A program made the position numbers and the translations under genes. Positions 58,722 to 64,000 of a stretch of 64,000 bases of DNA are shown here, piece by piece. Where the stretch lies: NCBI GenBank assembly GCA_014529385.2, contig CM043945.1, positions 97,878,612-97,942,611 of the forward strand. Direction: 5' to 3'. Each line of letters begins with the position of its first letter. Position 1 is the first letter of the stretch. Under the pieces are notes generated by a model. That model worked only from the letters and a program-made list of their open reading frames with translations. It was not told the origin of the DNA and searched no databases. The DNA comes from Adiantum capillus-veneris. Lineage: Eukaryota > Streptophyta > Polypodiopsida > Polypodiales > Pteridaceae.

Positions 58722-59865
58722 TGTGAGCGGGATGAAAACACACACAGCGCCTCTATAACTACCCGACACACACTCTTGGAATGATACACACACACACTAT
58801 GGGGCACCACTCGGCTTACACAACACACCTGGCCGAGACAGGGAACACACCTATGGAGTGAGAGGAGAGAGACTATCCACTTGCCCACTCCACACAGAGA
58901 GATACACACACACACACACACCCAAAAAACTCAGTTCCAAAGGGGAGAATTTCTGATGTTTAGATACAATTGAGCTTGGGCCAACACCAATGGGGCAAAT
59001 AGCTCACACAGTATGGGTAAAATAAGCCAGATATAATCACAAACTGGAGCAGAAACTTCGCTCATAAGAGAAACTTACACAGAAAAACAGCAGAAAAAGA
59101 GTGAGGAATTTGGCAAAATGGACAGCGCCATCGCGTCCGGAACGGCCCAAAACCCCAGTCTACAATGTCAAAGTGCTCAAATCCGACCTCAGATGAGCAG
59201 TTTACGGCCAAAACAGGCTCCAAAAACCCAAAAAACACACCTGCGGCTGTTCCTCCTCTCTTCTCCACGTTTTTTCTGGTCTTCTCTCAGTTTTTTCAGT
59301 TCCCACACTTTGCTTTATTAGTTGGGCACCCTTGGCCTTTTAGATGACCTCAAACGGACCCCGAACAGGCCGAAAGCTGACCTCGCAGTGCATAGTTGTC
59401 ACCCTGCTGCATTCATACGCCACCTGGCACTCGACTTTTTTCCAATAATGCATCTCGCCACCACGTGAAGTGGCCCCAAAAAGTGGTCCTAATGATGACC
59501 TTTCTGCATAACTCTCACAAGAAAACACCCACGTTGTGTCCGTCCTCATCCGCGTGCAAATATTGACCTCGTTCGCCCTCCTGACGCCACTAGATGCCAT
59601 CTGACGCACCTGCTTACCTCATGTCGTTGGCCCGCGGATAGCTTCCTCGAGAAGTTTTACACGCTATAAACTCCTCATTATTGTAGAAAACCACAGTGGA
59701 ACTGGTAATAGTGAAAATCGATGCACTATGTACACCCTGTCCTACCTATACACATGTGGGCCCCACGTAACCACCTGGCTCTGAAAAATGGGCAATTCTT
59801 TATTTGATGCACCATGCATGTATATGTACATATGTGCAATCCCTTGCTCCAAAAAACTCCTGACA
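58722..59865 (-). repeat. 3' LTR, 1144 bp
   Basis: Bounded by TGTGAGCGGG and CTCCTGACA on the + strand. Holds a short (CA)n at 58907-58920. The 67-residue frames inside both LTRs are probably not genes. Confidence 0.95.
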
Positions 59866-59895
59866 TAATTTGCCCACCTCCTAGCCTGCTAGAGC
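59866..59895 (-). promoter_or_regulatory. Candidate polypurine tract
   Basis: The minus strand reads GGCTAGGAGGTGGGCAAATTA before the LTR start TGTCAGGAG. The purine run is interrupted by CAAATTA, so this is tentative. Confidence 0.5.
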
Positions 59896-59915
59896 ATTCA
59901 TGCTCAGCAGCAGCA

Positions 59916-61403
59916 CTAGTAGATGCTCATTCCACCTGGATCAAAAGGCCAAAGGCATATCGCCTGATTCACAAGAAGCATCATAACACCACACCTACAT
60001 TTGTCAACAATCAACCAAAATGCACCATAGGCATATTCAACTAACACATCCGCCCTGTCTGGAGTTCCAAAAGCATAAATATTGCATGCCACATGCAACC
60101 CAACCGATAGAGACAACTCAAGTGACTCATCACCTAGCATATTGGCTTCACTAGCCATAGAAACAACCTGCAAATCATGCACCCAAGTAGCTAAAAGCAT
60201 TGTGTGAAGGTAAAGTTGTTGATATCCAAAGCACAAAAGTATCCCCGCAGCACACATATCCCTAGCATAGGCATCCACATAGCTGAGATTGGACTCATAT
60301 ATGCCAAACCCCTTCTCATCATCATAAGCATACTCATCATCACACATAACTTCATCCACATCATAAGCATGGCTATCACCACTATCCATAGCTTCTAGCA
60401 TGGGTTCATCAGTCTCCAAGAATACAGATCCCTGCTCTAAAGAACAATCATGCTCACAAATCCGTTCAATCACTGCACACACATCAACATATGGCTTCAA
60501 AACAGGATCCACATCCAACAAATCCACAACATGGCTCTCAACCTTGCCCTCTTCCCTTATTTCCAAGGAACTAGTATCCAAAGATACGTGCTCATCATCA
60601 ATAACCTCAACCTCACACTCACACCCAAAATCACAAGGTACATAAGTAGCCAATGCATCCTCTTCAAGACTTTTCAATCCTATATCCAAAGCATTACTCA
60701 CCTCTTTAGGCTCTTCCATAAATCTGTAAACCTGCAAGACCTCTTTACGCTTCACAATAGACCTTGGGAAGAAACAAGAAACATCATAGGATAGGCTACT
60801 TTTCACCTGCTTAGGCTTAACTTCATCTTCCATGTCAAATCCATCTTGATGCATACCTGTATTGATACCATGTTCCTCAAGCTGCTTAAACTTCCATTCC
60901 TTGTGCTTTGCAATGCATACTGCATCTTCAAAAGACTCGGGCCTCTTCAACTCAACCTCGAACCGCAACCAAGGTGACAAACCATCAACAAAAAAACTTT
61001 TCTTCAATGAACAAGGGGGGGTCTCATCCTTAAGAGCAACACACCAATGAGTCCATAAATCTGTAAAACCGTGTACATAGGCATCAACACCTTGACAAGA
61101 ACCTTGCTTAAGAGCATTGAGCTCATTCCATACTGCATTTGCATCTTCAAAAACTTGGAAACGCTCTAAAAAAGCTTCTATAAACTTGTCAAGACTCAAA
61201 CCATAAGAAGAAGCCACTGCCTCTTGAGCTTCCAAATCCATGAACCAAACAAGGGCCTCATCTTTCAAAAGCAATCCAAATAGCCTCAAAATCTTCTCCT
61301 CATCACACATATTGTTGCTTATGCATGCCACCTCGACTTGCTCCAGAAAGTCTTCCGCATCTTCGCCACTTCTTCCATGAAATTCCGGATAAGAGAAAGC
61401 CAT
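59916..61403 (-). CDS. Gag-like protein of the nested element, 495 aa, with an acidic C-terminal half
   Basis: Residues 1-180 match retrotransposon gag (Retrotrans_gag type): FHGRSGEDAEDFLEQVEVAC, ILRLFGLLLKDEALVWFMDL, FIEAFLERFQVFEDANAVWN and LNALKQGSCQGVDAYVHGFT. Gag would assemble particles around element RNA. No CCHC knuckle follows. Residues 200-400 are acidic, with many Asp, Glu and Cys (YVPCDFGCECEVEVIDDEHV) and no known domain. Residues 400-495 are more hydrophobic. The frame is fully open. The ATG at 61403 is chosen because gag likeness begins at once. Leader and primer site lie upstream. A chimeric or captured tail is possible. Confidence 0.8.
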   Translation of the reverse strand: MAFSYPEFHGRSGEDAEDFLEQVEVACISNNMCDEEKILRLFGLLLKDEALVWFMDLEAQEAVASSYGLSLDKFIEAFLERFQVFEDANAVWNELNALKQGSCQGVDAYVHGFTDLWTHWCVALKDETPPCSLKKSFFVDGLSPWLRFEVELKRPESFEDAVCIAKHKEWKFKQLEEHGINTGMHQDGFDMEDEVKPKQVKSSLSYDVSCFFPRSIVKRKEVLQVYRFMEEPKEVSNALDIGLKSLEEDALATYVPCDFGCECEVEVIDDEHVSLDTSSLEIREEGKVESHVVDLLDVDPVLKPYVDVCAVIERICEHDCSLEQGSVFLETDEPMLEAMDSGDSHAYDVDEVMCDDEYAYDDEKGFGIYESNLSYVDAYARDMCAAGILLCFGYQQLYLHTMLLATWVHDLQVVSMASEANMLGDESLELSLSVGLHVACNIYAFGTPDRADVLVEYAYGAFWLIVDKCRCGVMMLLVNQAICLWPFDPGGMSIY

Positions 61404-62453
61404 GGCTACCCAAGTTTAATGCTTTGAGAACCCCTTTGAACACACGTGCAAGAACCCAAAACTTTTGACTATCCAATCCCCAGAAACTTCAATGGAGCTC
61501 AACTTTAGATAAGGACAAACACATGCACATCAAATGAGTTTTCATAGTTGATCATCGAAATTACAACAGGCAAAGGACATTCCAAGATCTCTCGTAATCT
61601 TCTTGGCCCAAACATAAAGACTATGCGCTACTGGAAAAAATCTTCCTGGACACATGAACATTTATCTGGATTCTTTGAGTTAAATGAAATGGAGTGAATT
61701 GAGGGCCATTTTGATCATCCATTAAAGTGAACCATGAAGCTCCCAAGAACGCACACCTGACTTATCCTCTGATTTTGCTAAAATTTTAGCAGCGTAACAG
61801 CATAAATGGCTTAAAAGACCAAAAGACCAGCCATCATAACTTGGAAAAATTTTGACAGAGCTTCCCCAGAAGTAGAGCACTGTGAACCCAAAATATAGAG
61901 TGTATATGTATGCATAAACTGTCAACAATATAACCCGAGCATCAAGTAGGACTCACTAGTACATAGCCTATGGCGAGGTCACAAAAAGGGTGCTCCAGCT
62001 ACCTGTATCACCGAAAGGATCTCCACATTTGAGAATCCCCCAGCTCAATAAAAACCTCACGCTATCGACCCTCACACGAAGGCTAATGCAAAGCGCATAT
62101 AGTCAAGTCTCAGAAATGACTATCTTCCAGACCAAGTCTCAGAAATGGCTAGGACTGCCAAAGACAACCAAGTATGGCTCCACAAATGCGTACAATGGCA
62201 GTTTCCACAAGTAACGTACAATCCAGCAGACAATGCGCTCAAACAGGCGCCAAGTGATGCATACCCACAACAATTGCAAGTGACATCACTGCTAGTATAT
62301 CACTGTACTCCAGCTACCTGTACCTGTGTGAATCACCTGTACCTGTACCTATAACCTGTAACCTGTAACCTGTAACCTGTAATCTGTAACCTGTAATCTG
62401 CAACCTGCAACCTGTAATCCCGAAGCTCGAACCAGAAGGTACTCGAAGAAGAT
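61404..62453 (-). other. Leader of the nested gag-only element
   Basis: About 1 kb between primer site and gag ATG. 61994-62085 is shared, diverged, with 1-90 of this window. It holds the ACCTGTA minisatellite at 62330-62423. No other frame of note. Confidence 0.6.
62330..62423 (+). repeat. 7-bp minisatellite (ACCTGTA)n
   Basis: About ten units of 'acctgta' with variants 'atctgta', 'acctgca' and one 6-bp unit, in the leader of the gag-only element. Confidence 0.85.
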
Positions 62454-62470
62454 CCTCAGTGGGGGCACCA
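62454..62470 (-). promoter_or_regulatory. Candidate primer binding site
   Basis: The minus strand reads TGGTGCCCCCACTGAGG, starting 6 nt inside the 5' LTR. TGG is expected opposite a tRNA CCA end. I cannot name the tRNA. It differs from the tRNA-Met site of the Copia elements here. Confidence 0.55.
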
Positions 62471-62476
62471 AAAGAA

Positions 62477-63620
62477 TGTGAGCGGGATGAAAACACACAC
62501 AACGCCTCTATAACTACCCGACACACACTCTTGAAATGATACACACACACACTATGGGGCACCACTCGGCTTACACAACACACCTGGCCGAGACAGGGAA
62601 CACACCTATGGAGTGAGAGGAGAGAGACTATCCACTTGCCCACTCCACACAGAGAGATACACACACACACACACACCCAAAAAACTCAGTTCCAAAGGGG
62701 AGAATTTCTGATGTTTAGATACAATTGAGCTTGGGCCAACACCAATGGGGCAAATAGCTCACACAGTATGGGTAAAATAAGCTTGATATAATCACAAACT
62801 GGAGCAGAAACTTCGCTCATAAGAGAAACTTACACAGAAAAACAGCAGAAAAATAGTGAGTAATTTGGCAAAATGGACAGCGCCATCGCGTCCGGAACGG
62901 CCCAAAACCCCAGTCTACAATGTCAAAGTGCTCAAATCCGACCTCGGATGAGCAGTTTACGGCCAAAACAGGCTCCAAAAACCCAAAAAACACACCTGCG
63001 GCTGTTCCTCCTCTCTTCTCCACGTTTTTTCTGGTCTTCTCTCAGTTTTTTCAGTTCCCACACTTTGCTTTATTAGTTGGGCACCCTTGGCCTTTTAGAT
63101 GACCTCAAACGGACCCCGAACAGGCCAAAAACTGACCTCGCAGTGCATAGTTGTCACCCTGCTGCATCCATACGCCACCTAGCACTCGACTTTTTTCCAA
63201 TAATGCATCCCGCCACCACGTGAAGTGGCCCCAAAAAGTGGTCCTAATGATGACCTTTCTGCATAACTCTCACAAGAAAACACCCACGTTGTGTCCGTCC
63301 TCATCCGCGTGCAAATATTGACCTCGTTCGCCCTCCTGACGCCACTAGATGCCATCTGACGCACCTGCTTACCTCATGTCGTTGGCCGGCGGATAGCTTC
63401 CTCGAGAAGTTTTACACGCTATAAACTCCTCATTGTTGTAGAAAACCACATTGGTACTGGTAATAGTGAAAATCGATGCACTATGTACACCCTGTCCTAC
63501 CTGTACACATGTGGGCCCCACGTAACCACCTGGCTCTGAAAAATGGGCAATTCTTTATTTGATGCACCATGCATGTATATGTACATATGCGCAATCCCTT
63601 GCTCCAAAAAACTCCTGACA
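62477..63620 (-). repeat. 5' LTR, 1144 bp
   Basis: Partner of 58722-59865, equal in length. Should carry the promoter of the element. No TATA box was chosen with confidence. Confidence 0.95.
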
Positions 63621-64000
63621 CCGCTATTTGAGAGAATTTGGCTATGAAGCGTCTATAGTATGCACACATACCAATAAAGCTTTGTAGCTCATGTAGATTC
63701 CTTGGATTAGGCCAAGCTTTTATTACCTCAAATTTTGATGGATCCATACGGATACCATCTTGAGAGATAATATGACCTAGGTATTGAATCTCTTAAAGGA
63801 AAAAAATTCATTCTTCTTTTGATTGATTGAAAGCTTGTTCACCTTCAAAGCTTGAAAAATCACATGGAGATTTTCTTGTGCTCCTCCAAGGACTTTGAGT
63901 AGATGATGATATCATGAAAGAACACTCCAGTGAGTTTGCGGTAGGGTCTACAAATTTTATCCATTAAACGATTGAATGCAGTTTGTGCATTAGTCAAGCC
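63621..64000 (-). pseudogene. Chromovirus reverse transcriptase, C-terminal part, inactive
   Basis: Read on the minus strand from the window edge: GLTNAQTAFNRLMDKI, then VFFHDIIIYSKSLEEHK, a stop near 63870, and after frame changes MDPSKFEVIKAWPNPRNLHE and LQSFIGMCAYYRRFIAKFSQ. These are the palm and thumb/connection parts of Gypsy RT. The motif usually reading FLDDI is FFHDI, so one of the two catalytic Asp residues is His (codon at 63914-63916). The frame then meets the nested element at 63620 and resumes as RNase H at 58717. Confidence 0.85.

Larger units (their letters stand above)
58718..63624 (-). mobile_element. Nested gag-only LTR retrotransposon, 4.9 kb, young
   Basis: LTRs of 1144 bp each (58722-59865 and 62477-63620) bracket 2.6 kb. 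The flanking CCGC (58718-58721, 63621-63624) is the target duplication. Removing the element and one CCGC restores a continuous chromovirus pol frame, which confirms the borders. The interior encodes one gag-like protein and no protease, RT, RNase H or integrase. The LTRs differ at roughly 18 of 1144 positions by eye, so insertion is fairly recent. A non-autonomous (LARD-like) family is inferred. Confidence 0.9.

Noticed and set aside
59062-59321. 67-68 residue frames on both strands, present in both LTRs
   Set aside because: Conserved only because the two LTRs are recent copies of each other. No domain.
62330-62423. CRISPR-like or telomere array
   Set aside because: Units are 7 bp with no spacers, and the motif ACCTGTA is not a known telomere repeat.

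Overview
The window reads as intergenic, transposon-dense nuclear DNA of a land plant, and I found no convincing single-copy host gene. The evidence is plant-type CACTA (En/Spm) transposons with TNP2, DUF4218 and DUF4216 modules, Copia elements with short LTRs and the tRNA-Met primer site TGGTATCAGAGC, a chromodomain Gypsy element, and very long (CT)n, (AG)n and (TG)n tracts. A Penelope-like fragment and an unusual LINE family, neither typical of the angiosperm repeats I know, make a fern or other seed-free plant my best guess. That is inference, not proof.

Layout. 1-863: 5' end of a minus-strand LTR retrotransposon with a 192-bp LTR. 2403-6465: a decayed CACTA transposase gene between GTAATA/TTATTACCGCG subterminal repeats. 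7039-8700: a polypurine tract of about 1.65 kb. 12919-13591: LTR plus leader of another Copia-type element. 13595-26850: a 13.3-kb CACTA transposon with 13-bp inverted termini, GAT target duplication, subterminal AGCGACG repeats and two genes on the minus strand. A LINE copy (LINE-A, 21661-26262) sits inside it, placed within a (CT)n tract. 27068-30619: a non-autonomous Copia derivative with 189-bp LTRs and AGACT target duplication. 31085-35698: a second LINE (LINE-B) whose two long ORFs are open, again with (CT)n on both sides.

36.2-37.0 kb holds two (CT)n/(AG)n foldback structures. 38.1-39.6 kb carries a decayed MULE-like transposase. 45.2-47.7 kb holds old LTR fragments of a Gypsy family. 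47.7-49.95 kb carries a broken Penelope-like reverse transcriptase start next to an unfamiliar 500-codon reading frame. 55.1-64 kb is a minus-strand chromovirus (Gypsy) with dead RT and RNase H sites. Its pol is split by a young 4.9-kb gag-only LTR element (58722-63620) whose two 1144-bp LTRs differ at about 18 positions.

How the pieces fit. The most interesting system is the LINE family. Two copies lie in the same orientation in (CT)n microsatellites, with no poly(A) tail. They share a 3' hairpin that covers or adjoins the ORF2 stop, and a fixed 6-nt ORF1-ORF2 gap. This fits a microsatellite-targeted LINE. Two unrelated LTR families have lost most or all of pol but keep long acidic open reading frames, which suggests they depend on proteins from full-length relatives elsewhere.
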